From the NCBI RefSeq assembly GCF_001434135.1, contig NZ_AZEB01000007.1:1-64000 (forward strand): DNA of 64,000 nucleotides. The letters are read 5' to 3'. This stretch comes from Lentilactobacillus kisonensis DSM 19906 = JCM 15041 (GTDB taxonomy: Bacteria > Bacillota > Bacilli > Lactobacillales > Lactobacillaceae). The translations under genes and the position numbers were made by a program. Each line of letters begins with the position of its first letter. Within the stretch, counting starts at the first letter, position 1. Below the pieces are notes generated by a model. The model saw only the letters and a list, made by a program, of their open reading frames with translations. It was not told the DNA's origin and did no database searches. This document shows, one piece after another, positions 36,464 through 45,535 of the stretch.

Positions 36464-36671
36464 GCGCCCGCCCCCTTAATGAGCAATTCGCGAAACTTTA
36501 GACAATCAATTACAGCACGGTTATGGTGACAAAGTCAAAGAAATAGCTCACCTGACAAATTGATGTTAGTTCACAGTAAAAACTAATCTTCCGCCACGTG
36601 GTCTTATATGCTAGTATTTATTGTTGGGGTATTTGTCATTAACCATCTTACATATTGAGGAGAGTCAGGAA

Positions 36672-37880
36672 ATGAGCCGTTTCAAATTACAATCCATTAT
36701 TTTTGTGCTGGTTGCGTTCATGCTGGGATGCAACGAATTTATCGTCGTCGGGGTGTTGTCAGACCTTTCCCAAACATTTAACGTTCGGCTGGCAACGATT
36801 GGCTATCTCGTCACAATTTTTGCAACGGTTTATGCGGTCAGTACACCATTTGTAACCGTGCTGACGAGTCGCTATAGTCGTTATAAAACACTGCTATCAT
36901 TAATTGTCGTATTCTTCATTGGTAATACAATGAGTGGCTTTGCGACTAGTTACGTTTGGATGGTGGTTTCGCGGATGATCACCGCTACCACCGCCGGATC
37001 AATCATTTCTCTCGTCATGACGTTTGCCAGCACAATCGCGCCGCGAGATAAACGGGCAGGCTTAGTTTCCTGGATCTTTGCCGGCTTTAGTATTGCATCA
37101 GTCTTTGGCGTGCCCATCGGGGTCTCAGTCAGCACAAGCTTTGGCTGGCGTTATGCCTTTTATGGCATCTCGGTGCTGACAATCATTACCTTTATTCTCC
37201 TAGTGTTCATCTTGCCGCGCCATATCAAACAAACACAAGGTTCTATCAAAAAACAATTAACGCTATTGCTGGATCCACGAATTTATTTTGGCATCTTCGC
37301 CACTCTCTTCATGGCCGCAACTATGTATGCTTACTATACCTATATCCGGCCATTGTTAACAACGTCTCTGGGATTTAGTACGACGAGCCTAAATTGGTTA
37401 TTATTCATCATCGGCGTTGTCAGCATCTTTGGCAACCGTTTATCAGGCGCGGTGGCTGCCCGACCCAATGGGTTACGGCTGATGCCCAGGTTCTATACGG
37501 CCGATATTATCCTATTATCATTGATGCCGGTTGCCTTGCTAAATAAGCTTTCTGGTTTTAGCATTCTCTTAGTACTAACCCTAATCGTGACCATCATGAA
37601 CTCCCCCATCCAAATTCACTTCTTAAATACAGCTGAATCGGATTACCCGCAGTCATTGGTATTAGCATCATCCCTCAGTTCAATTTTTTTCAACTTTGGC
37701 ATCTCACTGGGATCCGCCACAGCGTCTAGCATGACCGGGCTTGTTGGTTTAGACAAAATCAGTCTTGGCGGCGCGGTGTACGCAGCATTGGCAATGATCT
37801 TCGTGATCCTAACCAATCGTGCCATTAAACACCATGATGAAATTAAGCTTGATGATGCCAACACAATCATTAATAAATAA
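36672..37880 (+). CDS. MFS transporter (AraJ-like sugar or drug efflux)
   Basis: A 402-residue twelve-helix major facilitator protein. The N-terminal LVAFMLGCNEFIVVGVLSDL and the Arg-rich MVVSRMITATTAGSI segment match the AraJ/arabinose-efflux branch (DHA1-like). The ATG at 36672 follows AGGAGAG; an upstream open frame adds no conserved sequence. It probably exports a sugar or toxic compound. Confidence 0.86.
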   Translation: MSRFKLQSIIFVLVAFMLGCNEFIVVGVLSDLSQTFNVRLATIGYLVTIFATVYAVSTPFVTVLTSRYSRYKTLLSLIVVFFIGNTMSGFATSYVWMVVSRMITATTAGSIISLVMTFASTIAPRDKRAGLVSWIFAGFSIASVFGVPIGVSVSTSFGWRYAFYGISVLTIITFILLVFILPRHIKQTQGSIKKQLTLLLDPRIYFGIFATLFMAATMYAYYTYIRPLLTTSLGFSTTSLNWLLFIIGVVSIFGNRLSGAVAARPNGLRLMPRFYTADIILLSLMPVALLNKLSGFSILLVLTLIVTIMNSPIQIHFLNTAESDYPQSLVLASSLSSIFFNFGISLGSATASSMTGLVGLDKISLGGAVYAALAMIFVILTNRAIKHHDEIKLDDANTIINK

Positions 37881-37904
37881 TTCAACCAACTTAATTTGAA
37901 ATGC

Positions 37905-37934
37905 AAAAAAGGCCCTGACAACTGTCAGAGTCTT
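37905..37934. terminator. Terminator shared by the MFS and two-gene operons
   Basis: GGCCCTGAC-AACT-GTCAGAGTC forms a short GC hairpin with AAAAAA on its left, so the T-run serves the minus-strand genes. The right side ends CTTTCTTC and may serve the MFS gene. Confidence 0.75.
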
Positions 37935-37963
37935 TCTTCATCTAGAAATGTTCATTACCCGGT

Positions 37964-38176
37964 TCACAGTGCCTTATCCTTGTGAGCATTGGCTTCCTTA
38001 TCTTCAGCTTTCCGCTGTTCCTTTTCCAATCGTGCTAATTCTTTTTTCTGTTCATCAGTCATTGGAGGTAGTCCCATCAAGTCCACCAAATCTTGGACAG
38101 TTAAGTCTTCAGCCATTTGATGGATGATCTTCTTTACTTCCTCTTCGCTTTTCAAATACTTTGCCAACTCACTCAT
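37964..38176 (-). CDS. Small charged protein, possible antitoxin
   Basis: A 70-residue, helical, highly charged protein with N-terminal MSELAKYLKSEEEVKKII, a middle LTVQDLVDLMGLPPMTDEQK and a Lys/Glu-rich tail. It overlaps the stop of the upstream gene by ATGA, so the two are translationally coupled. I do not recognise its family. Size, composition and coupling fit an antitoxin or immunity partner of the protein at 38173-38736, which is an inference. Confidence 0.55.
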   Translation of the reverse strand: MSELAKYLKSEEEVKKIIHQMAEDLTVQDLVDLMGLPPMTDEQKKELARLEKEQRKAEDKEANAHKDKAL

Positions 38177-38736
38177 ACCCCTTCCATATGTTGAACTATT
38201 CGCACATTTCTTATACAATACTCAATCCCATTAGGAATATATGTCTTAATGTGATACAAATCTGTCGTTGTTGCACAAGTTACGCAAGCTATGTGTTGGA
38301 AAACGTCTGTTTTCTCCAAACGCCTTATATAGTATTCAATCAATGCACCATCAAATTCATGCTGGCGATAACTGTTATGGTAAAGTCTGTTTAGATTTGT
38401 AATTTGTGGTTGGATTCGGTTTTCCATGATGAAATTCTTAAACAACCTCATATCCTTCAACCCATTCACAAAATTCAAACAATTATCCTCATTAACATCA
38501 ATTTCAATCCTAATAATAACATGTTCCTGGCCTGAAGTGGCGGATAACCAATACTGCTCTGCCAGCTCCTTATCTGACAGAAAGCCATACGTCCCAAATC
38601 CAAGACTGCCCGGTTTCTTCCGCATTCTACCAACGTAAAACCTTGCCCAGTCAGTTGCCGGCACCTTGAGTCCTTGATCAATTATTTTCTGCCAATTCAT
38701 TTTTCCCGTTGCGTGATAAAGTATTAAATTCGGCAC
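38173..38736 (-). CDS. Possible ADP-ribosyltransferase-fold protein
   Basis: A 187-residue protein starting at GTG with GGAGG 7 bases upstream. Three blocks in order recall the ADP-ribosyltransferase/PARP-like H-Y-E arrangement: LILYHATGKMNWQKIIDQGL (His near residue 8), GFGTYGFLSDKELAEQYW (Tyr near 50) and NGIEYCIRNVRIVQ (Glu near 173). Such folds occur in DarT-like and DUF3990-like toxins. Similarity is only at motif level and no database check was possible. Coupled to a small charged gene, so a toxin-antitoxin or defence pair is a reasonable guess. Confidence 0.45.
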   Translation of the reverse strand: MPNLILYHATGKMNWQKIIDQGLKVPATDWARFYVGRMRKKPGSLGFGTYGFLSDKELAEQYWLSATSGQEHVIIRIEIDVNEDNCLNFVNGLKDMRLFKNFIMENRIQPQITNLNRLYHNSYRQHEFDGALIEYYIRRLEKTDVFQHIACVTCATTTDLYHIKTYIPNGIEYCIRNVRIVQHMEGV

Positions 38737-38827
38737 AATTAGTCCTCCGTAGTTTAGTCGTTAACAGCTCGATTCACTCCAACTGTTAATTATTAAATAC
38801 GAAAAATAACCCAATTTTTGTCAGCAA

Positions 38828-38882
38828 AACAGCCACCCCAACTTGGAAATGATATTCCGAGTTGAAGGTGGCTGCTGTTTTA
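38828..38882. terminator. Bidirectional terminator
   Basis: AGCCACC-CC-AACT pairs with AGTT-GAA-GGTGGCT, with a GGAA/TTCC inner stem, followed by a T-rich stretch. It lies just past the stop of the LPxTG protein gene. Confidence 0.8.
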
Positions 38883-38910
38883 TTATGAAGGAGAGGTTGT
38901 TTCAATAAAT

Positions 38911-41900
38911 CTAGTTAAACTTTTTGTTCAAACCAATACTGCCTAGGGCCACGACCAACATTAAGATTCCCAATAAAACTGTGATCAGTGAATCTTGATC
39001 GCCGGTTTGTGGTAATGTCGCAACGGCTTGCTTATTAATCTGTTCTTTAGCTGCAACGGCTTTTTTCGGTGTTGCTGTTGTGTCATGATCTTCGCTCAAA
39101 TCAACTGGAGCATCAACTTTAGTGTCAGTTCCCTGTTGATGTGGAGTGACAGTGTCATCCTTTTCGTTCACAACTTTTGCTGGTTCATCTGTTTTGTTAT
39201 TGGTTGCCGGAACCTTTGGATCGACCGGTTCATTCACTGTCGTTGGGGTAGCCGGTGGTGTCGGTGTCACTGGTGGTTCAGAAACCACTTGGGGCATCCC
39301 CGGAACCGTTGGGACACCAGGGGTTCCCGGAGTTCCCGGCGGAGTAATCGGCTGGTCCGATGTACCTGGTTGGTCTGGTGTACCTGGATTATCAGGTGGC
39401 GTTTCCTTCTTGCCCGCTTTGTTTGTAACGATCAGTTCAAAAACGTTGTTCCCTAAGTCTTTTAGTTCACCATATGCCGCTTTGAAGCCTTCAATTTCAT
39501 TTTCAGTCACCTTATATTGGATGTTGGTTGGTAATCCTTCAAAGGCGCCTTGCCAATTATTATCGGCATTTAATTCGATTGAATCAACAACGCCACCATT
39601 TTGTGGACTCTTTGGATCGTCCAAAACAATGTTAATGACAACTTTATCAGGTTTGGTAATTGATCCATCAATTTGCCATTCCTTCGTAACTTTAACCGTC
39701 TTGGTGCCTACAAGTTGATTACCGAAGATAACGGAACCGTTAGAACCAATACCGCCGCCTCGAGGTGATTTGTTTCCGGTAATAATAACGGTGGCCAAAC
39801 CAGCTGCGATTGCTTTGGCTGTCTCCGTCGACACATTCTTCAAAGCAATGAAGCCTGTTTCATGGTCAACGGTAACCGGATCAGTTTCCTGTTGGTGATC
39901 CCGATCGTGATACCATTGAACGCCACCACCACCGAGCATTCTGTTCGCAAGCGTTGTGACTTCGCCCTTCGCTTTAGCTTCACTCATGACGTCGTCGCCC
40001 TTATTAAGGGCCTGATTACCATAAATGGCGGTCCCATCGGTCACGTAAATTTCAGCGTCACCAGTCGGGCAGAACCAGATCCCACCGCCAGAGCCTGCGA
40101 TCAATTGGGTAGTTCCACTAACCTTCATCGCACCATCAGTCGCTTCATTAGCGGTAATCAAACTGTTCCCAAGGTGGAGGGTATATTCCGCAATACTGAC
40201 GTAAATGCCACCGCCATAGATATCGGCGACGTTATTCGTGATTGTGGCTTTGTTGATGGTCACATTATTGGAATTAACGTAGATCCCACCACCGGCGGCT
40301 GAAGCGTGGTTGCCGTCGATGATTGCGTCGTTGATGGTCAACTTGGCTAAATTAATACTGTTATATTCTTCGGCGGTTTTACCTTGTTGCACATAGCCCT
40401 GATGAACAACAATTGCGCCACCAGAAGCAACTGGGTTGGGTTGACGACCCACTAAGCCAGTTTGGTTCTTACTGATTGAACCGCCATTGATCGTAACATC
40501 AGCGTTTCCATTGACAAAGATCCCGCCAGAATGGTGCCAAGAAATGTTACCATCGATAGAGCCTCCATTCATGACCATGGTTGAAACGGCGTATTTATTG
40601 TACGTTGGGGTATTTACATCCCCCACGTTCACGCCGCCAACATCTGGACCGGAATTGTTATCAATGTGGCCGCCGTTAATGATCAAATGAGATCCTTTGT
40701 GAACGGCAACCCCACCGGCAGTATTTTGAACACCCCACTCAGTTGAGTTGTTAGTAATATAACTGCCTTCGTTCATGATAAGGGTGCCATCCTGATTGAC
40801 CGCTACCCCGCCGGCATCACCAGTTCCCCGGTCGGGTTCCACGTATAAGTGATTATGGGTGATAACCGCACCTTCATTCATGGTGAGCGTGCCACCAAAA
40901 ACCGTGACTGCCGCATCATTGTATGATGGTGGCGGAGGCGTGATCGTAAAGTCCTTGATAGTGGTGTTCGTCAATTCAGCGGTACCATCGATTCTAAACG
41001 CGCCATACGTTGCCCCCAGCTTGTTATTTCTCGGAACTTCGAAATTCTTAGCTGGCACAATTGTGATACCATCTTTTTGTTTCCCCTTGAAAGTTAACGT
41101 ACCACCCTTTTCAACCATGATCTGAGAACCAAGATCAATTTGAACTGGGTCGCCTTGGTTGACAAAGGTAATATTTTGACCCTGTTTAACGAAGAACCCC
41201 TTCACCGTTGAAAATGAGCTACCAAGGGTAATGGTCTGAACAGTGCCGTCAACAGGCGCATTGTTCAAAGCATCGTTTAATTCCTGTTCATTAGTAACAG
41301 TTACTTCCGTTGCTGCGAGGGCTGCTTTGGCCTTCATAGCAGGAGCGGCCGGGGCCTTGGCTGGGGTTGCAGGTTTAACTGTTGTGGTCTCACTGTCACC
41401 AACCTTATCTTTATCCTTAGTTGGCTGAGTAGCAGTTGGCGTTGCCTGGTTAACTGGTTGCTCAACCGATTCATTAACAGCTTGCCTTGACTCGGTCTGT
41501 GGGGTTTTACTTACAGGCTGAGTAGTAGCTGGCGTTTTTGTTTGAGAAACATTGGTTGCTGTTCCCGGTTGAGAAACGTTGGTCGGCTCAGCTGGTTGTT
41601 GAGCGGCTGGGGTTGTTGTTGCTTCAGAAACTGATCCGGCCGTCTTTGGTTGTTCAGTCGCGTTCTCAGTTGCCGCAATCGGTGTTTCAGCTTTGGTTGG
41701 AACTTCAGCCTGAGAATCAACTGCTGGCTGTACGGGTTGGGTTCCCTGAGCCGCCGGTGGGCTAGTCTCGGCTGCCGGCTGCGTCACTGCTGGCTCAGTT
41801 ACGGTCACCTGGGCTGACTGGGTCGGTTCAGCAACCGGCTCAGCCCTAGCCAGTGTCATTCCACCTCCAAACAATAGCAACATGGCAACGATCGCCACCC

Positions 41901-41955
41901 CAACGGCTATCAGTAAATTCCGAATCCGTTGGGTCACTTGACAAAAGGTTCTCAT
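38911..41955 (-). CDS. LPxTG-anchored surface protein with beta-helix and Cna-B-like domains
   Basis: A 1014-residue cell-wall protein. It has a signal peptide (about residues 1-40, ending TLARA), a Pro/Thr/Gln-rich low-complexity stretch to about 210, and a long right-handed beta-helix-like region (about 215-720) with repeated GGI.VN, TINGG.I and NN..DG patterns. A Cna-B-type domain follows (KTVKVTKEWQIDG to VTNKAGK, about 725-845), then a Pro-rich stalk and the sorting signal LPQTGDQD with a hydrophobic helix and Lys tail. It is probably an adhesin. No sortase gene is in the window. The ribosome site is GAGGGGGTA. Confidence 0.9.
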   Translation of the reverse strand: MRTFCQVTQRIRNLLIAVGVAIVAMLLLFGGGMTLARAEPVAEPTQSAQVTVTEPAVTQPAAETSPPAAQGTQPVQPAVDSQAEVPTKAETPIAATENATEQPKTAGSVSEATTTPAAQQPAEPTNVSQPGTATNVSQTKTPATTQPVSKTPQTESRQAVNESVEQPVNQATPTATQPTKDKDKVGDSETTTVKPATPAKAPAAPAMKAKAALAATEVTVTNEQELNDALNNAPVDGTVQTITLGSSFSTVKGFFVKQGQNITFVNQGDPVQIDLGSQIMVEKGGTLTFKGKQKDGITIVPAKNFEVPRNNKLGATYGAFRIDGTAELTNTTIKDFTITPPPPSYNDAAVTVFGGTLTMNEGAVITHNHLYVEPDRGTGDAGGVAVNQDGTLIMNEGSYITNNSTEWGVQNTAGGVAVHKGSHLIINGGHIDNNSGPDVGGVNVGDVNTPTYNKYAVSTMVMNGGSIDGNISWHHSGGIFVNGNADVTINGGSISKNQTGLVGRQPNPVASGGAIVVHQGYVQQGKTAEEYNSINLAKLTINDAIIDGNHASAAGGGIYVNSNNVTINKATITNNVADIYGGGIYVSIAEYTLHLGNSLITANEATDGAMKVSGTTQLIAGSGGGIWFCPTGDAEIYVTDGTAIYGNQALNKGDDVMSEAKAKGEVTTLANRMLGGGGVQWYHDRDHQQETDPVTVDHETGFIALKNVSTETAKAIAAGLATVIITGNKSPRGGGIGSNGSVIFGNQLVGTKTVKVTKEWQIDGSITKPDKVVINIVLDDPKSPQNGGVVDSIELNADNNWQGAFEGLPTNIQYKVTENEIEGFKAAYGELKDLGNNVFELIVTNKAGKKETPPDNPGTPDQPGTSDQPITPPGTPGTPGVPTVPGMPQVVSEPPVTPTPPATPTTVNEPVDPKVPATNNKTDEPAKVVNEKDDTVTPHQQGTDTKVDAPVDLSEDHDTTATPKKAVAAKEQINKQAVATLPQTGDQDSLITVLLGILMLVVALGSIGLNKKFN

Positions 41956-42231
41956 GATTACCCCCTCCTCGATAGTATGCGTGTAATGTAATCCTTAATA
42001 CACGTGAGACAATAAAGCGTTCTGGGCATCCCCTTGATACCACCATAAATATATCAACCCACTCAATTTGTCGCAACATTAACGCACTGCTTTTATAACT
42101 TTATAGTGATTAATGTGTAAACTACTAATTTATAATGGTTGAGTTAAAAGAATGACTGATTTTATTTCAATCCAGATATATCATTTGTCAAACGTTGATC
42201 TGGCAGCATCATCTCTATCTTTGGACAAAAC
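41956..42231. other. Gap between the two surface-protein genes
   Basis: AT-rich spacer that must hold the promoter of the LPxTG protein gene. I see no gene, repeat copy or convincing operator in it; a terminator follows at 42232. Confidence 0.4.
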
Positions 42232-42261
42232 AAAAGCCAATCAGTAAAGTTTAACTGATTG
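42232..42261 (-). terminator. Terminator of the MucBP surface protein gene
   Basis: On the minus strand CAATCAGT pairs with ACTGATTG and is followed by GCTTTTGTTTTG. It begins 12 bp past the stop codon. Confidence 0.82.
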
Positions 42262-42272
42262 ACTCACTAGAA

Positions 42273-44789
42273 CTATTTGATTACTTTCACATACTTACTA
42301 TTAGCAGTCACATAACCACCAGCAACCGCATAACGTTTTGCGCCAAAGGTCGTGGTTGAATAAGGTTGTGAGTATTCCCACTTCTTCACTTTCAAGACGG
42401 TGCCCTTCTTAATGTGCTTCGTGCGCTTGCCAAAGTTGGCGTTGTTGTAACGGTAGATAGCTTTCTTAACCCTAATTTGCTTAGGTTGTTTCTGGTCACC
42501 AGCAATCACCAGTTTCCGATTACCAGTAATATAGTGACCATTACTCAATAGGTAACGGGTGGTCAAATTGTGTTTAACAAACCCTTTAACCTTGAGTTGC
42601 GTGCCTTGCTTGAAGTTCTTAACTTTACCAGTCAAGTTTTTGTTCTTATATTCATTGACGCCCCGTGGATTAATGATCGTCAACGTCTTGTGAGAACTGT
42701 GATAGTAAACTGGCCGAACAAAGGCATAGTCGGCGGTGATGTAACCCGTCTTACCGGCGGTCTTGCTGTGATGGTTAACGTCACGAACCACGTACCGCAA
42801 GTTGCCAGCTTTAGATTTAGCGTAATCGGTCACCACAAACATCGGTCGATTAATCCGCGGCTTCTTAGCATAGTTGGCAACTCGTTCGCTCTTTTTGAAG
42901 TCTTTGTTACTATACATATAGATCTTCTTCAAGACGTAAACGGCTTCACCCTTCTTGGCAATGCCTGGAGTTGCTGGCTGCGTGGTTACAGTCGGCGTTG
43001 ATGGCGTTGGAGTTGGATTTGGTGTTGGGTTAACCGGATTTATAGGGTTAACTGGTGTTGGATTAGGCTCTGGTGGGATTGGTGGCGTTGGGGTATTCTT
43101 TTTATAAACTAAAGTAATATCCTTACTATTTGGGCCATACGTACCAGATAATTTACCATTTGCTAGAGTTGGCGCTGTGCCGCTCGTTGCAAAGTGGTCA
43201 AACGTGTATCCACTGACAGTTGGAATCGTGTAATTCCAAGCCGTCTCAGACTTATCGGTAAGCGTTTCTTGCGTCTTACCGTTGATGGTGAGTGGCTTAT
43301 TATCACTATCAACATATTTGACGTTAAAGGAAATGTTTTGAACTGGGGTTGTCTTACTAAACGTATACGTAACCGTTGGTAACCCAGCCGCGGTATCAGC
43401 AACAGAATATTTGGCGTTCTGCTGTCCACTGGAATCTTTAGGGCCATCAGCTGTCACACTCTTATATCCGTTGGTTGCCTCCAACTGCTGGAGTGTATTA
43501 TTAACATCCTTGCTATTGTCACTTGTATCGGGATCAGCTAATGTTAAGCCATCGCTACCAATGGCATAGTTCCACAAGTCATTTTCAGTTCCTGAAATGG
43601 TTGATGATCCAAGAACAGTGCCACCTTCATCCTTATAAATAACGTTAATATTTCCAACGGTATCATCCAACGTGTATGGTTGGACAATGACCCCATTGTA
43701 TGGTGTGTTTCCGAGTAACTTGTCGTTGTAATAAACCGTCAGGGTACCCTTCCCATCACCATCTTTATTCAAATTAGTCCACGTGACCGTTTTAGCACTA
43801 GTATTGGCTGTTCCATCGGCGGTGCTATTATAATCACTTGCAAAACTCGTTTGCGGTATCTTCCCAATATAGTATGGAACAATTGGAATGTTTTCGCCGA
43901 CAATATTTTTTACCTCGCTGTTAATTGCAAAAGAAGTCATTGTGTAGCTTTTCGTTTTGGGATTCAAATTTATATTTGGTAAAACATAAATTTGACTATT
44001 CAAGGAATCTCCTGAGGAGTCAACAAAATTAGATCGTCCCCACGGAGAAGCATCAGTAACTCTATTCCCATATAAGCCAGTAAATGAAGTATCAAGAGTA
44101 TTAAACGTTTTATTGGCAAGTGCACTAATATCATGTATTTGATTTCTCTGAAAGTCTACTCCCGAGAGATTCTTCAAATCTTTAAGTGCATCAATATCGC
44201 TAAGTTCTCCACGTCTTACTGGAACATTGTATTTTGTAAACGCTGAATAACTAGCACTCAAAGAAATGTAGGATGAATTCTTCGCATACTCTAATCCCGT
44301 TAAAGATTTAACACTCAAGATAGCATTAAATATGTCTTCATTATCCGTCTGATTACCATCTGTAGTTGCATAATTAATACCTGTTAAATTATCTTCAAGT
44401 AGCTTCTTACTGATTTGATCAGGTGATGTCACATTTTCCCCATCAACCTGAACACCTTCTAAGGATAATTCATTGACAACAATTGCCTGTAAGTTCTTGT
44501 CTGGCATCCAGTCATCAAGCTTGCCGGTTACATCGGGACCAATTGCATCTGCAGCAGCTTGACCCTTCCAATCTGGGTCAACATTGGCCTTTATCCAGGC
44601 GTCATGTTGAGCCGTACTTCCGCCGTTCCATGGAACATAGGTTGCGTCAGAATCAGCAGCTAGAGCTGATTGCTGTCCCCCCCCCATCATATTAAATGAC
44701 AGGATCAATGATGCTGTCGCAACGATTGCTAACAGCGCTTTGAGGAATAATTGAAAGCTTCCTCTGTTGTGGTAACCAATGCTATCCAT
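42273..44789 (-). CDS. Secreted surface protein with LRR-like, MucBP and SLAP-like domains
   Basis: An 838-residue exported protein. It has an extended signal peptide (about residues 1-46, LFLKALLAIVATASLILSF, cleaved near ALAAD), an internalin-like leucine-rich segment (about 85-280; LSDIDALKDLKNLSGVDF) and two MucBP-type domains (about 375-570; IDVIYKDEGG-like NINVIYKDEGGTVLGSS and FNVKYVDSDNKPL). A Pro/Thr stalk and a strongly basic C-terminus follow, with repeated AxYxYxNxNF blocks of the lactobacillar SLAP/DUF5776 type, which binds the wall non-covalently. Probably a mucus adhesin. Start chosen at 44789 after AGGGGGT. Confidence 0.88.
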   Translation of the reverse strand: MDSIGYHNRGSFQLFLKALLAIVATASLILSFNMMGGGQQSALAADSDATYVPWNGGSTAQHDAWIKANVDPDWKGQAAADAIGPDVTGKLDDWMPDKNLQAIVVNELSLEGVQVDGENVTSPDQISKKLLEDNLTGINYATTDGNQTDNEDIFNAILSVKSLTGLEYAKNSSYISLSASYSAFTKYNVPVRRGELSDIDALKDLKNLSGVDFQRNQIHDISALANKTFNTLDTSFTGLYGNRVTDASPWGRSNFVDSSGDSLNSQIYVLPNINLNPKTKSYTMTSFAINSEVKNIVGENIPIVPYYIGKIPQTSFASDYNSTADGTANTSAKTVTWTNLNKDGDGKGTLTVYYNDKLLGNTPYNGVIVQPYTLDDTVGNINVIYKDEGGTVLGSSTISGTENDLWNYAIGSDGLTLADPDTSDNSKDVNNTLQQLEATNGYKSVTADGPKDSSGQQNAKYSVADTAAGLPTVTYTFSKTTPVQNISFNVKYVDSDNKPLTINGKTQETLTDKSETAWNYTIPTVSGYTFDHFATSGTAPTLANGKLSGTYGPNSKDITLVYKKNTPTPPIPPEPNPTPVNPINPVNPTPNPTPTPSTPTVTTQPATPGIAKKGEAVYVLKKIYMYSNKDFKKSERVANYAKKPRINRPMFVVTDYAKSKAGNLRYVVRDVNHHSKTAGKTGYITADYAFVRPVYYHSSHKTLTIINPRGVNEYKNKNLTGKVKNFKQGTQLKVKGFVKHNLTTRYLLSNGHYITGNRKLVIAGDQKQPKQIRVKKAIYRYNNANFGKRTKHIKKGTVLKVKKWEYSQPYSTTTFGAKRYAVAGGYVTANSKYVKVIK

Positions 44790-45018
44790 AAAAATACCCC
44801 CTAAATTTTTCGTTCCGTTAAACACAAATATACCCAACGCATTTACGTAGACTGTAGAAACAACTTTATTTTATCATAAGCATTCAGTCACGAAACAAAT
44901 TTCGTCGGTTAACTTTATTTTTTATTTTTTAGTGGTAAATGACTATAAAAGCACAATCATTCTCAATTACTCAGAGAACAATCATGCTTAGTAACACTTT
45001 CAACTTTTCGATCCAATA

Positions 45019-45525
45019 CTACTTAAAACCTTTCTCCTCGGCTAAATGTTCCTTAGCGGTATAACCCTTCACACTAATTTTAATCACCCCAACATACTCA
45101 ATAGTCTTTTCTGAAATATGAAACAGGTCAATCGATTGCCCAGTCTCATGTGACAAGAGTAGTTGCAAAGCGTGGCGCTTAACCTCGGGATCAGCCACTA
45201 GTTCAGCATCCCCATACCCCATCACACTGCGATAGGCAAAGCTCGGCGTATTTTCTTGCGAGTCTTCTGGCGTCATTAATTGACCACCATCGTCAATTTC
45301 AAAGCCCATTCGGCCATCTTGCTTGATTAAATCGCGCTTATGGCCCACCGGGGCGCCGTGGATGTACAGGGTCAGATGATTATCGGCATCAAATTCATAC
45401 GCAAAATTAGTTGGCACGACATACGGATAATCTGCCGTCCGAAAACCACTGTGAATGACGTGGGAATCGTGTAAAATCAGCTTAATTTCATTAATATCAG
45501 TTACTTCTCGATCTTTTCTCCGCAT
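45019..45525 (-). CDS. Pyridoxamine 5'-phosphate oxidase-fold flavoprotein (NimA-like)
   Basis: A 168-residue split-barrel FMN protein of the Nim/PNPOx-like family. MRRKDREVTDINEIKLIL, YPYVVPTNFAYEFD, LTLYIHGAPVGHKRDLI and FAYRSVMGYGDAELV are the usual family blocks. Such proteins reduce or sequester small aromatics; a true role here is unknown. It is the last gene of the aminotransferase operon, starting 11 bp after the hydroxyacid dehydrogenase. Two consecutive ATGs are possible; the second has the better spacing from AGGAG. Confidence 0.85.
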   Translation of the reverse strand: MRRKDREVTDINEIKLILHDSHVIHSGFRTADYPYVVPTNFAYEFDADNHLTLYIHGAPVGHKRDLIKQDGRMGFEIDDGGQLMTPEDSQENTPSFAYRSVMGYGDAELVADPEVKRHALQLLLSHETGQSIDLFHISEKTIEYVGVIKISVKGYTAKEHLAEEKGFK

Positions 45526-45535
45526 CATCCTACTC

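Noticed and set aside
38173-38218. Longer N-terminus for the small charged protein
   Set aside because: The 84-codon version would overlap the upstream gene by 46 bp; the ATGA-overlap start at 38176 is the normal coupled arrangement.
44947-44990. Terminator hairpin after the Nim-like gene
   Set aside because: Only AAGCA/TGCTT and TTCTC/GAGAA pair; the middle is a direct and not an inverted match, and no T-run follows. Too weak to list.
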